25,508 bases of DNA. Origin: a virus. The stretch spans positions 1 through 25,508 of IMG/VR virus record IMGVR_UViG_3300048112_000129. One strand, written 5' to 3'. The notes under the pieces are model-generated. The model was given only the letters and a program-made list of their open reading frames with translations. It was not told the DNA's origin and did no database searches. This document shows positions 1 to 7,032 of the stretch, piece by piece. Position 1 is the first letter of the stretch; every line of letters starts with the position of its first letter. The position numbers and the translations under genes were made by a program.

Positions 1-26
1 AGACGACGTACATCCAGCTGTAATAC

Positions 27-55
27 TTGAACTAATATATTAGCGGTAGTACTAT
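27..55 (+). promoter_or_regulatory. Promoter with degenerate copy of the dispersed palindrome (site a)
   Basis: A sigma70-like promoter is readable: -35 TTGAAC (27-32), a 17-nt spacer and -10 TACTAT (50-55). The left half-site TATTAG (38-43) and a degraded right half-site (49-54, 4 of 6 matches to CTAATA) place it in the AATATTAG-N5-CTAATATT family found at six other sites. The right half overlaps the -10, as a repressor operator would. The first gene starts 21 nt after the 21-bp operator frame. A separate 12-bp perfect palindrome, CTAATATATTAG, lies at 32-43. Confidence 0.6.
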
Positions 56-77
56 TTCGCTCTACTAGGAGAGTACG

Positions 78-416
78 ATGAGTATTAATGACGCAACACC
101 ACGTGATTGGGACCGTGTAACTAAGTCCAACAATTCCCACGATCTCGAAAACTATTTCGATCCTTACGACCAACCCCCAATAGCAGACCCAGTAAACGCA
201 CCCCCGCACTACAACACTGGGAACATCGAGTGCATCGAGGCTATCAAAGAGTCAATGACACACGATGCCTTCAAAGGCTACTGCAAAGGTAACGCCCTCA
301 AATATATTTGGCGCATGTCCTACAAAGGTAAACCAATCGAAGATCTCCGGAAGGCTATCTGGTACATCGAGCGCCTTATCGAATCTGAGTTGGAGCACCC
401 AACAATAGAACGATGA
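78..416 (+). CDS. DUF3310 family phage protein
   Basis: The 112-aa protein has a C-terminal half (about residues 38-105) that reads as a DUF3310 domain. It shows the P-x-H-Y motif (NAPPHYNTG), an E-x-I-E-A-I segment, FKGYCKGNALKYIWR, and a final K-x-x-E-D-L-x-K-A-x-W-Y-I-x-R-L helix. These small proteins are common next to phage replication genes; some are labelled nucleotide kinases, but no P-loop is visible here and the biochemical role is unknown. The first ~35 residues are polar and probably disordered. The start is supported by AGGAGAG 5-11 nt before ATG. It is the first gene of the early operon and its stop overlaps the next start (ATGA). Confidence 0.88.
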   Translation: MSINDATPRDWDRVTKSNNSHDLENYFDPYDQPPIADPVNAPPHYNTGNIECIEAIKESMTHDAFKGYCKGNALKYIWRMSYKGKPIEDLRKAIWYIERLIESELEHPTIER

Positions 417-637
417 GCGAGATTTGGACAGACATAGAAGGCGCAGTCGAAGAAGGGCACTTCATACAAAACCAGTTAGGTAAGACCGCCTATCTAGCAT
501 GTGACATGCAACGCAACCTTTATGTGTTTACCCACGAAGAACTCAAGACGTTCAAAAAGAAACTAAAAGTCATAGAAATCTTTCACCCTGGAGGGCGCTT
601 AAATGGACACAAAGGACTACTTTCAAAACATACCTAG
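413..637 (+). CDS. Small hypothetical protein, 74 aa
   Basis: I do not recognise the family. The protein begins at an ATG overlapping the previous stop (ATGA), which suggests translational coupling. The N-terminal part is acidic (WTDIEGAVEEGHF) and the middle has a KTAYLACDMQRNLYVFTHEEL stretch typical of a small mixed alpha/beta phage protein. The C-terminal ~12 residues overlap the next reading frame by 35 nt. The tight packing in the early operon supports a real gene; the function is unknown. Confidence 0.6.
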   Translation: MSEIWTDIEGAVEEGHFIQNQLGKTAYLACDMQRNLYVFTHEELKTFKKKLKVIEIFHPGGRLNGHKGLLSKHT

Positions 638-806
638 CCTTGACGAAGACAGGCTGCATCCCGAGTTCCATACCTACACAGCGGTATGGATGAAATCACG
701 AATGCCTCAAGCATATAACGAGCTAAAAGCCCGCTTCAAAGAAATCGAAGGCGAAGTCATGGCTCAGCACGAATGCAATGACGCCAACTCGGAGCTACCT
801 TTCTAA
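603..806 (+). CDS. Small hypothetical protein, 67 aa
   Basis: Family not recognised. A strong ribosome binding site (GGAGGGCG, about 590-597) precedes this ATG, although it lies inside the previous ORF (35-nt overlap). The protein is soluble and predominantly helical: YTAVWMKSRMPQAYNELKARFKEIEGEV. The end is joined to the DNA polymerase gene by a TAATG stop/start overlap. A small accessory protein translated just ahead of the polymerase is the best that can be said. Confidence 0.65.
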   Translation: MDTKDYFQNIPSLDEDRLHPEFHTYTAVWMKSRMPQAYNELKARFKEIEGEVMAQHECNDANSELPF

Positions 807-2599
807 TGCTAGTGACTCTTGACTTCGAAACGTATTACGACAAAAACCTTTCGCTAACTAAAATGACTACGATGGAATACGTCAGCCACGACTTGTTCAA
901 AGTGTGGGGCGTAGGCATCAAGATAAATCATGATGCAACAGAGTGGTATGGCGAAGACGATTGCGAAGAGGCGCTTCGATCCCTGAATTGGGACGACATA
1001 ACGCTGGTATGTCACAACACTCCGTTTGATGCTTATATTTTGACGCAGTATTACGGACTAATACCAAAGTACTACGTAGATACCGCTGCAATGAGTCGCG
1101 GGTTGTACCCAGGGCAAAGCGCTCGTTTGAAAGACGTATCAATACGCTGTTTCCCCGATGACGAAACAATGCGTAAAGGTGAAGAGCTAGCTAATGCTAA
1201 AGGTGTTTACGACTTAGACCCTGAACTAGAAGAAGCTATTGCTGGCTACTGCATACAGGATGTCGATCTTACTTACGCTATTTATCGTAAGTGGACTAAC
1301 CAAATGCCACTAAACGAACTTGATCTAATCGATCTCACATGCCGCATGTTCTGCGAGCCCAAGCTAAAGATTGACCGCGAACGACTGGCAAAGTACCACG
1401 AACAAGAGTTCAAGAACGCAGAGACGACCATCGCTGCAGCAGGCGTCGACCGCAAAGTCCTCAGCTCTAACCAACAATTTGCTGAGTATATTTATGAGAT
1501 TGGCCTCGTACCACCAACAAAGGTTAGCCCAACGACAGGCAAAGACATCCCAGCCCTTGGTAAAAACGACAAAGCCTTTACCCAACTGCAAAACATGTAC
1601 CCACAGTTCAAGCATGTATGGGACGCACGCATTGCCACAAAGAGTCGCTTAACCGAGACCAGGGCAAAACGCTTCTTGGAAGCTGCATGGAAAGACGACT
1701 GGTTACCTGTCCCTCTTAGATATTATGCGGCTCACACCGGACGTTTTGGCGGCACCGACAAGCTCAACATGCAAAACCTCCCTCGAGGCGGTGAGCTACG
1801 CAAATGCATTGTGGCACCTGACGACCATCTTTTGTTTGTTGCTGATTTATCCAACATCGAAGCCCGTATGCTTGCTTGGTTAGCTGGCGAAAGCGAATTA
1901 GTCGAACAATTCCGTAACGGGGACGACATATACAGTAACTTCGCCTCCAAGATTTACGAACGGCCTATCAATAAAAAGGACGACCCAATCGAAAGATTTG
2001 TAGGCAAGACCGCTATATTGGGTCTTGGTTACGGTATGGGCGCTCAAAAATTCAAAGACACGCTAGAAGCTGGAGCTATGGGACCACCTGTCCACTTCAC
2101 ACTAGAAAAAGCCAAACAAATTGTTAATACATACCGCAGTACATACTCAGGTATACAAAGACTCTGGCGCAAACTAGAGGACTTACTCAAACAAACTATG
2201 CACTCAGACAACTGGGGCAACACGTACGGGCCACTGACTGTTGGCGACAACACTCTACAACTGCCAAATGGCCTAGGGCTCAGGTATCACAACTTACGTT
2301 CTACCAGCCAAGGCCTTATGTACGACTCACGTAAAACTGAGTACACGTACGGCGGACGCATAACAGAAAACGTAATCCAAGCGTTAGCCCGCATAGTCAT
2401 TACTGACAGCATGTTACGACTCGACAAGACACACGATGTTGCACTCACAGTACACGACGAAATAATTATTACTGGTACTAATATTAAGCCTGATGCTACA
2501 ATGGAGAAGATTATCTCCGACATGTGTATACCACCTTGTTGGGCACCCGATTTACCGCTAGATGCCGAAGGCGGATACGCCAAAGAGTACAGTAAGTAA
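806..2599 (+). CDS. Family A DNA polymerase with 3'-5' exonuclease domain
   Basis: This 597-aa phage replicative polymerase should copy phage DNA and proofread. The DEDD exonuclease motifs are intact: Exo I D6-F-E8, Exo II N71-x3-D75, Exo III Y148-x3-D152. The polymerase motifs follow: motif A D347-L-S-N-I-E-A-R, the O-helix R-F-V-G-K401-T-A-I-L405-G-L-G-Y409-G-M, and motif C V-H550-D551-E552. There is no 5'-3' exonuclease domain, and the length is normal for phage PolA proteins of this type. The O-helix residue corresponding to E. coli Pol I Phe762 is Leu405. The start is an ATG in a TAATG overlap with the gene before. The csrA gene starts directly after the stop. Confidence 0.97.
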   Translation: MLVTLDFETYYDKNLSLTKMTTMEYVSHDLFKVWGVGIKINHDATEWYGEDDCEEALRSLNWDDITLVCHNTPFDAYILTQYYGLIPKYYVDTAAMSRGLYPGQSARLKDVSIRCFPDDETMRKGEELANAKGVYDLDPELEEAIAGYCIQDVDLTYAIYRKWTNQMPLNELDLIDLTCRMFCEPKLKIDRERLAKYHEQEFKNAETTIAAAGVDRKVLSSNQQFAEYIYEIGLVPPTKVSPTTGKDIPALGKNDKAFTQLQNMYPQFKHVWDARIATKSRLTETRAKRFLEAAWKDDWLPVPLRYYAAHTGRFGGTDKLNMQNLPRGGELRKCIVAPDDHLLFVADLSNIEARMLAWLAGESELVEQFRNGDDIYSNFASKIYERPINKKDDPIERFVGKTAILGLGYGMGAQKFKDTLEAGAMGPPVHFTLEKAKQIVNTYRSTYSGIQRLWRKLEDLLKQTMHSDNWGNTYGPLTVGDNTLQLPNGLGLRYHNLRSTSQGLMYDSRKTEYTYGGRITENVIQALARIVITDSMLRLDKTHDVALTVHDEIIITGTNIKPDATMEKIISDMCIPPCWAPDLPLDAEGGYAKEYSK

Positions 2600-2600
2600 T

Positions 2601-2780
2601 ATGTCGAGACTCGTTTTGACCAGAAAACTAAATGAATCTGTCGTTGTTCACCAAGACGACAAGGTTCTGCTCGCGGTCAAAGTTTCAAAAATCGACAGAA
2701 ACCAAGTTCGCCTCGCGTTTGACGCTGATCACGACATAAAAATCGATCGGCGAGAGGTGTATGACAAGCCCGAAGACTAG
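2601..2780 (+). CDS. csrA: Phage-encoded CsrA/RsmA-like RNA-binding regulator
   Basis: A 59-aa CsrA homologue, close to the usual ~60 aa. The beta1 strand S-R-L-V-L-T-R-K matches the CsrA N-terminus (M-L-I-L-T-R-R). It is followed by N-E-S, the N-Q-V-R-L-A-F core strand, and the C-terminal I-D-R-R-E-V-Y matching V-H-R-E-E-I-Y. Arg50 aligns with the RNA-contacting Arg44 of E. coli CsrA; the second basic residue of beta1 is Lys9 instead of Arg. CsrA dimers bind GGA motifs in mRNA leaders, usually blocking ribosome entry. I chose the ATG at 2601, two bases after the polymerase stop, because a longer in-frame version adds residues outside the fold. No strong RBS is seen, so expression may depend on coupling to the polymerase gene. 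Confidence 0.93.
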   Translation: MSRLVLTRKLNESVVVHQDDKVLLAVKVSKIDRNQVRLAFDADHDIKIDRREVYDKPED

Positions 2781-2804
2781 ACGCCTATCTACTTAACCTG
2801 CGCC

Positions 2805-2847
2805 TACTTGCAGTAAGTACGTCAGTTGAAGGCTCAGGAGGAGCTTT
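2805..2847 (+). promoter_or_regulatory. Primase mRNA leader hairpins; SD in a GGA loop (putative CsrA target)
   Basis: Two hairpins lie between csrA and the primase start. The first is TACTT-GCAGT-AAGTA (2805-2819). The second is AAGGCTC-AGGAG-GAGCTTT (2829-2847): seven pairs including one G-U, with loop AGGAG. The Shine-Dalgarno sequence AGGAGGAG (2836-2843) occupies the loop and the 3' stem, and the TTG start is at 2851. CsrA-family proteins prefer GGA exposed in a hairpin loop overlapping the SD, so this is a plausible target of the phage CsrA encoded about 50 nt upstream. The hairpins are read by eye; binding is inference. Confidence 0.5.
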
Positions 2848-2850
2848 AAA

Positions 2851-5364
2851 TTGCGAATAACCTTTCTTGAGGCCACTAATGGTCTCCCGCTTAGTAAGCA
2901 CTACTCAAAAGGTAGCGGTTTCAAACCATACCCGCACGTAAAAGCAGTTACGTCACATAAATACAACTTATCTGTTGATGCTGACGGCTTACAAACCTTT
3001 GAGAATCTTATTAGAGATCACGGAGCAAAAGGTCACTGCCTACTAAAGGGCAACCTAAAACGTGACTTAGTAGACGAATCTCGTGCAGGACAGACCAACC
3101 GTACCGAGTTAACAAACCTACTCGTGCTCGACATTGACGGCGTGCGCTTACCAAAATCTGTAGATACAGGCGATAAACTATCTAGTACTGACGTTACGTT
3201 TCTAGCCAATCAAATAGTTGCAGAACTACCTATTGAGTTGCGAGACATAAGCTACGTCGCGCAAGCCTCAGCAAGTTTGGGTCTTAAAGGCGACAAGATA
3301 TCTATGCATATCTTTATGCTCCTCTCAGTAGCCATGCCAGCAAAATCAGTAAAGCTGTGGCTACAAGACTGTAACTTTGAGTCTGATGTATTCAGCGAAC
3401 AAATGGAGCTGTCTGTAAACGGGCAATCATTGAAGTACCCTTTAGACACTTCAGTAGCTGACAACTCAAAGATCATATTCATAGCACCACCGTCTTTTGA
3501 ATCAACGCGACTAGACCCATTTGATTCCGACGATGATCGAATAGTTAAAGTAGACCGTGGGCAACCGACACTTGACCTAGCATCCTTGATGTCTGACATC
3601 AGCCCTCAACGTTGCCACGAGAAAGCGCAAAAGCACAAAGACACGTTGCGCGATGCAGCAGGCTTCAGCAAACGCCAAACTAAGATTCGCGTAGCAACCA
3701 TTGATAACCAAACAGAAGAAGTCCTATCTAATCCAGACAAGATGGCTATAGCCATTGTTGACGAGACTTCATTCCCATACATACGTTGCAACATCAACGG
3801 CGGAGACTCTGGCGCGTACTACTTCAACATGTCCAAGCCAACGTACATGTACAACTTCAAAGACGAACCACTGTTTGAGATCGAGAAAGCCGACAAAGAT
3901 TTTTACGTATCTATATTCGAACGTTACGAAGAGCGGTTAGAAGAAGTGGGACATGCAGTCAAACCAGTTGTACTGCGCGATTACTCAACTGACACCTTCT
4001 TCAACGGCGTGTATGACCCAAACACTAAACAGTTCGCTAAAGAATATCCGCTGACCCCCATCAGTAAGATGAACATCGAAGACTTCTATATGAATCACGG
4101 CAAAGTACCGCCTGACTTCATACCAGACGGACGCGTTATCTTTGACCCGACATCTAATGAAGAAGCTATTAACTTCAACAAAGTGCCTTACTACGTCAAC
4201 ACGTATCAAAAAAGCGACTACGTGCGTAATGCGCAGACGCCGCAAGTACCGTTAGAGATAGGCCACGGACAACGGATAAAGGACACCTGTCCACTGATAC
4301 ACACAATCATCTACCACATACTTGGCAATGGTGATGAAGAATACGAGCGCTTTATTAACTGGCTAGCATACATCTACCAGACGCGTAAAAAGACGGGCGT
4401 ATCCTGGGTACTGACAGGCACACAAGGCACTGGTAAAGGTGTCTTCTACTCCAAAATCCTCAGAGGGCTATTCGGTACACCACATGTACCCATGAAGTTT
4501 CTGCAAAGCATGGAAGAACAATTCAATCTGTATATGCGAGACGCGCTGTTTCTAGTGGTTGATGAGTTCCATATGGCATCAGCATCATCTAGCGCAGGTA
4601 AGATGGCAGACAAACTAAAGAACCAGATCACTGAGCCTACGATCACAATACGTGGTATGCGGTCCAATCAAGTAGAAGTTGAGTCTTACACCAACTATCT
4701 GTTCTTAACGAACAGGGTAGACGCAGTAAACATCGAGACTGGTGATCGCCGGTACAACATTGCACCCAAACAAGAAGAGAAGCTGCTCGAAAAGTTCCCA
4801 GGCATTGCCAAGCAATTAGACTCAGGAAAACTCGAGAAAGAACTGTATGAATTCGCTGGGATAATGCAAACGTACAAAGTAGATGCGCACCTAGCTAAGA
4901 CTGCAATTAACAACCTTGCTAAAGAACAGATGCGTAACGTATCAATGTCTGTGTTTGAAGAGTTCTGTCAGGCACTTAAAGAAGGCAAGCTAAGCTACTT
5001 CACTGACATTCTTGATATCAACACAGCAACTGTACTGCACTCCAACGAGATTGAAGCAGCGCAACGACTTGTTAAATCATGGATCGCTCACGCAGAGCAC
5101 CCATATATGGTTCTCCCAATGGAGCATCTGCGTACGGTATTCCACGTACAGACAGAGCAAAACCCGCGCCTGTCGCAACGTGAGTTTACAAAGCGCATGA
5201 GTAGAAACGGCATTGAGACAGAACGCAAACGCCCACACGGAGCAGCTAGAGATACAAATCCAATACGCGGAGTTGTTACTACGTGGCAGTCAAACGAATT
5301 AGAACTCAAGCGATTGCAGGAATCATATTTCACGGAACAAGACCGTAAATTGCTTACGGTTTAG
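2851..5364 (+). CDS. Phage primase-helicase (P-loop C-terminal ATPase, DUF5906-like)
   Basis: This 837-aa protein probably primes and unwinds DNA at the fork. The C-terminal half carries a Walker A G523-T-Q-G-T-G-K529-G and a Walker B hydrophobic strand ending D571-E572-F-H, followed by a sensor-like F-L-T-N-R segment. This is typical of phage D5/SF3-like helicases with DUF5906. The N-terminal third has L-L-V-L-D-I-D-G, compatible with a primase (AEP-like) active-site strand, but I cannot confirm the complete primase triad. The start is TTG, preceded by a strong AGGAGGAG; the rare start plus the leader hairpin suggests tight translational control. The stop lies just before promoter/palindrome site b. 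Confidence 0.85.
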   Translation: MRITFLEATNGLPLSKHYSKGSGFKPYPHVKAVTSHKYNLSVDADGLQTFENLIRDHGAKGHCLLKGNLKRDLVDESRAGQTNRTELTNLLVLDIDGVRLPKSVDTGDKLSSTDVTFLANQIVAELPIELRDISYVAQASASLGLKGDKISMHIFMLLSVAMPAKSVKLWLQDCNFESDVFSEQMELSVNGQSLKYPLDTSVADNSKIIFIAPPSFESTRLDPFDSDDDRIVKVDRGQPTLDLASLMSDISPQRCHEKAQKHKDTLRDAAGFSKRQTKIRVATIDNQTEEVLSNPDKMAIAIVDETSFPYIRCNINGGDSGAYYFNMSKPTYMYNFKDEPLFEIEKADKDFYVSIFERYEERLEEVGHAVKPVVLRDYSTDTFFNGVYDPNTKQFAKEYPLTPISKMNIEDFYMNHGKVPPDFIPDGRVIFDPTSNEEAINFNKVPYYVNTYQKSDYVRNAQTPQVPLEIGHGQRIKDTCPLIHTIIYHILGNGDEEYERFINWLAYIYQTRKKTGVSWVLTGTQGTGKGVFYSKILRGLFGTPHVPMKFLQSMEEQFNLYMRDALFLVVDEFHMASASSSAGKMADKLKNQITEPTITIRGMRSNQVEVESYTNYLFLTNRVDAVNIETGDRRYNIAPKQEEKLLEKFPGIAKQLDSGKLEKELYEFAGIMQTYKVDAHLAKTAINNLAKEQMRNVSMSVFEEFCQALKEGKLSYFTDILDINTATVLHSNEIEAAQRLVKSWIAHAEHPYMVLPMEHLRTVFHVQTEQNPRLSQREFTKRMSRNGIETERKRPHGAARDTNPIRGVVTTWQSNELELKRLQESYFTEQDRKLLTV

Positions 5365-5384
5365 TTATTAGTTATACTAATAAA
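5350..5384 (+). promoter_or_regulatory. Promoter with palindromic operator (site b)
   Basis: A perfect inverted repeat TTATTAG-TTATA-CTAATAA spans 5365-5383, a member of the dispersed AATATTAG-N5-CTAATATT family. A sigma70-like promoter overlaps it: -35 TTGCTT (5350-5355), 17-nt spacer, -10 TATACT (5373-5378). The start codon of the nuclease gene lies 24 nt after the 21-bp operator frame. The -35 is inside the end of the primase gene. A bound protein would cover the -10. Confidence 0.65.
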
Positions 5385-5408
5385 ATAGAACAAAATAGAA
5401 GGATTCAA

Positions 5409-6158
5409 ATGGTTCAGCTTACTCAGGATGCGAGACCAGATGGCAACAAGCCAATGGAAAAGCCAACAGAGCTAGGTCCGCTCAGGGCCTGGTCTTACTC
5501 TGCATTAAAAGTTTACGAAGACTGTCCGTATCGTTCGTACATCCAAAAAGTAAAGAAGATACGTGAGCCTTCTGGTCCTGCAGCAGAGCGCGGCACCATG
5601 ATTCACCAAGAAGCAGAAGACTACGTCAACGGTACGCTTGGCGAGTTCCCCGACTCATGCAAAAAGTTTAAGAATGAATTCGAAGAACTGCGCGCTGGCT
5701 TCATCGATGCAAAGGTTGAGCTAGAAGGTGAGTGGGGCTTTGATCTTGACTGGCAACCAGTCGGATGGATGGAAGCTGCTACATGGGCTCGTATTAAACT
5801 GGATGCACTTGTACACGAGGACGAACAATCAGCACGAGTCATCGACTACAAAACAGGCAAAAAGTGGGGCAACGAAATTGCGCACAGCCAACAAGGCTTA
5901 CTTTACGCCATTGGTACGTTCTTTAGGTTCCCACAACTCGAGTTCGTACAAGTTGAGTTCTGGTATCTCGATAAAGGTGAGACTACCAAGAAACAATACA
6001 GCAGAGAGCAAGCTATGCAGTTCGCTCCAGGCTGGCACAAGCGCGCAGTCATAATGACTACAGCTACAGAATTTGATCCGACACCTAGCAAAGACAGCTG
6101 CAGGTGGTGTTCATACCGTAAAGGCGACCACCCCGAGTGTCATTGGGGCGTCGACTAA
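5409..6158 (+). CDS. Cas4/RecB-like PD-(D/E)XK exonuclease with probable Fe-S cluster
   Basis: A 249-aa nuclease of the RecB/Cas4 group. Motifs in order: S30-Y-S-A-L-K-V-Y-E-D-C39-P-Y, then G-T-M-I-H66 (motif I His), L-D132-A-L (metal-binding Asp), V-I-D146-Y-K148-T-G-K (catalytic motif), S-Q-Q-G-L-L-Y-A (motif Q-x3-Y type), and C-terminal C231-x2-C234-x9-C244. The lone N-terminal Cys39 plus three C-terminal cysteines is the Cas4/AddB layout for a 4Fe-4S cluster. It probably acts as a DNA end-processing exonuclease in phage replication or recombination. The RBS GAAGGA precedes the ATG. The gene has its own promoter and is closed by a strong terminator. No CRISPR array or cas1/cas2 is nearby, so a CRISPR adaptation role is not supported here. 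Confidence 0.9.
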   Translation: MVQLTQDARPDGNKPMEKPTELGPLRAWSYSALKVYEDCPYRSYIQKVKKIREPSGPAAERGTMIHQEAEDYVNGTLGEFPDSCKKFKNEFEELRAGFIDAKVELEGEWGFDLDWQPVGWMEAATWARIKLDALVHEDEQSARVIDYKTGKKWGNEIAHSQQGLLYAIGTFFRFPQLEFVQVEFWYLDKGETTKKQYSREQAMQFAPGWHKRAVIMTTATEFDPTPSKDSCRWCSYRKGDHPECHWGVD

Positions 6159-6188
6159 CCAACTTACTTCCCCTCCGATGTAAGTCTT

Positions 6189-6228
6189 GCCCCACTAAGT
6201 GTACCCCTTACTTAATGGGGCTTTTTTT
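6189..6228 (+). terminator. Rho-independent terminator
   Basis: The stem pairs GCCCCA with TGGGGC, then one mismatch, then TAAGT with ACTTA. It is followed directly by seven T residues (6222-6228). It lies 30 nt after the nuclease stop and separates the first replication block from the small-gene block. Confidence 0.9.
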
Positions 6229-6272
6229 CGCGCATAAAAAAGTATCTAACCATCAATTTTAAGGACTAATTA

Positions 6273-6398
6273 ATGCTCCGTTTATTACTAAACGCCGTCT
6301 TGTTTTTCGAAATATTTACATTCCTTCGAAAAATCTCAGAAGAAAAACCAGACGACCAACCAATAGATGAGGACGAACACAATGATGCAACCCTTTGA
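6273..6398 (+). CDS. Small membrane-anchored peptide, 41 aa
   Basis: The peptide begins M-L-R-L-L-L-N-A-V-L-F-F-E-I-F-T-F-L-R-K, one hydrophobic helix of about 17 residues, and continues into a very acidic tail (E-E-K-P-D-D-Q-P-I-D-E-D-E). AAGGA, 8-12 nt before the ATG, is a good RBS. It overlaps the next small ORF by 17 nt. Family not recognised. The pairing with a second single-helix peptide suggests two small membrane proteins made together, perhaps acting on the host envelope or as superinfection factors; this is a guess. Confidence 0.6.
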   Translation: MLRLLLNAVLFFEIFTFLRKISEEKPDDQPIDEDEHNDATL

Positions 6399-6534
6399 AT
6401 ACATAATCGCAGGCAGCGTGCTTGTGCTGTTTGCTTTGCTCACTTATGGAGGTTTCCTCATTGTCCAAGACAAAGAGCAGGCCTACAGAGATCGTCGCAA
6501 CGGGAGAAAAAACAATGAAAGAAATAAGCGCTAG
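6382..6534 (+). CDS. Small single-pass membrane protein, 50 aa
   Basis: The sequence begins M-M-Q-P-F-E-Y and has one clear transmembrane helix (about residues 8-28, I-I-A-G-S-V-L-V-L-F-A-L-L). A strongly basic tail follows (Y-R-D-R-R-N-G-R-K-N-N-E-R-N-K-R), so the positive-inside rule places the C-terminus in the cytoplasm. GAGGA lies upstream of the start. It overlaps its neighbours on both sides. Function unknown. Confidence 0.65.
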   Translation: MMQPFEYIIAGSVLVLFALLTYGGFLIVQDKEQAYRDRRNGRKNNERNKR

Positions 6535-6694
6535 CCACGAATCACGAACCTACGGTCAACGTATCCGATTCCAGATCGAGTTCATGCACACCATGTTGGC
6601 CTCGGGCCGTGAGATCGAAGCACTAACCGCGATCAACAAAGCACTGGATCTAGCCGACGAAGTGCATCAGTTGGAGACAAAAGATGACCTATAA
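6515..6694 (+). CDS. Small helical hypothetical protein, 59 aa
   Basis: The protein starts M-K-E-I-S-A-S-H-E-S with GGGAGA 7 nt upstream. A longer in-frame reading exists but lacks an RBS and runs through the preceding membrane-protein gene. The body is helical, with FQIEFMHTML and ALTAINKALDLADEVHQLE resembling a helical hairpin. Family not recognised. It overlaps both neighbours by 11-20 nt, typical of a tightly packed phage operon. Confidence 0.65.
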   Translation: MKEISASHESRTYGQRIRFQIEFMHTMLASGREIEALTAINKALDLADEVHQLETKDDL

Positions 6695-6878
6695 AGAGCT
6701 ACTTACTGGACATATAAAGGAGATGTTTGACGATGCAAATGTACTACAAACGCGATGGGAGCGCAGTCGAATACAAGCTCGTAACCGACCCAAAAGAAGC
6801 GACAGTGTGGAGTACACACCGTTTGAAGAAGTCCGAAATCAAGATCATGACGAAATGCGATCGGATAACAGCCGCTGA
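6684..6878 (+). CDS. Small hypothetical protein, 64 aa (competes with the frame at 6733)
   Basis: ATG with GGAG 7 nt upstream, overlapping the previous gene by 11 nt. The N-terminus M-T-Y-K-E-L-L-T-G-H-I-K-E-M-F-D-D-A looks like a real helical protein, but the rest is Arg/Ser/Asp-rich and could be the shadow of the +1 frame ORF starting at 6733. Either both are genes or only one is. No recognised domain. Confidence 0.45.
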   Translation: MTYKELLTGHIKEMFDDANVLQTRWERSRIQARNRPKRSDSVEYTPFEEVRNQDHDEMRSDNSR

Positions 6879-7032
6879 ATACAGACAGGAGATCCTCGAT
6901 GACATCCTCAGCCGTGAACCTAATCCCAGTAAAAAATCTGCGCCCCCCGCAGACGAGATATCTAAAAGGCGTCAAGCCGCCAAGCCTCAACATGCTAAAG
7001 CGCGGCAAACAAAACAAAAAGTTGGGCGATAA
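6733..7032 (+). CDS. Hypothetical protein, 99 aa, overlapping the Gp88-like gene
   Basis: This reading frame starts at ATG 6733 after AAAGGAG (6716-6722). The N-terminal ~60 residues look natural (MYYKRDGSAVEYKLV, DPKEATVW, RITAAEYRQEILDDIL). The C-terminus is Lys/Ala/Pro-rich and overlaps the following gene by 134 nt in another frame. It also overlaps most of the 6684 ORF. I favour it as a real small protein because of the composition of its first half, but the case is not settled. Confidence 0.5.
   Translation: MQMYYKRDGSAVEYKLVTDPKEATVWSTHRLKKSEIKIMTKCDRITAAEYRQEILDDILSREPNPSKKSAPPADEISKRRQAAKPQHAKARQTKQKVGR

Noticed and set aside
2467-2483. Palindrome copy TATTAC-N5-CTAATA inside the polymerase gene
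   Set aside because: 11 of 12 match, but it is in coding sequence with ordinary codons; perhaps chance.
5409-6158. CRISPR adaptation gene
   Set aside because: Cas4-like fold alone; no cas1, cas2 or array in the window, and such nucleases are common in phages.
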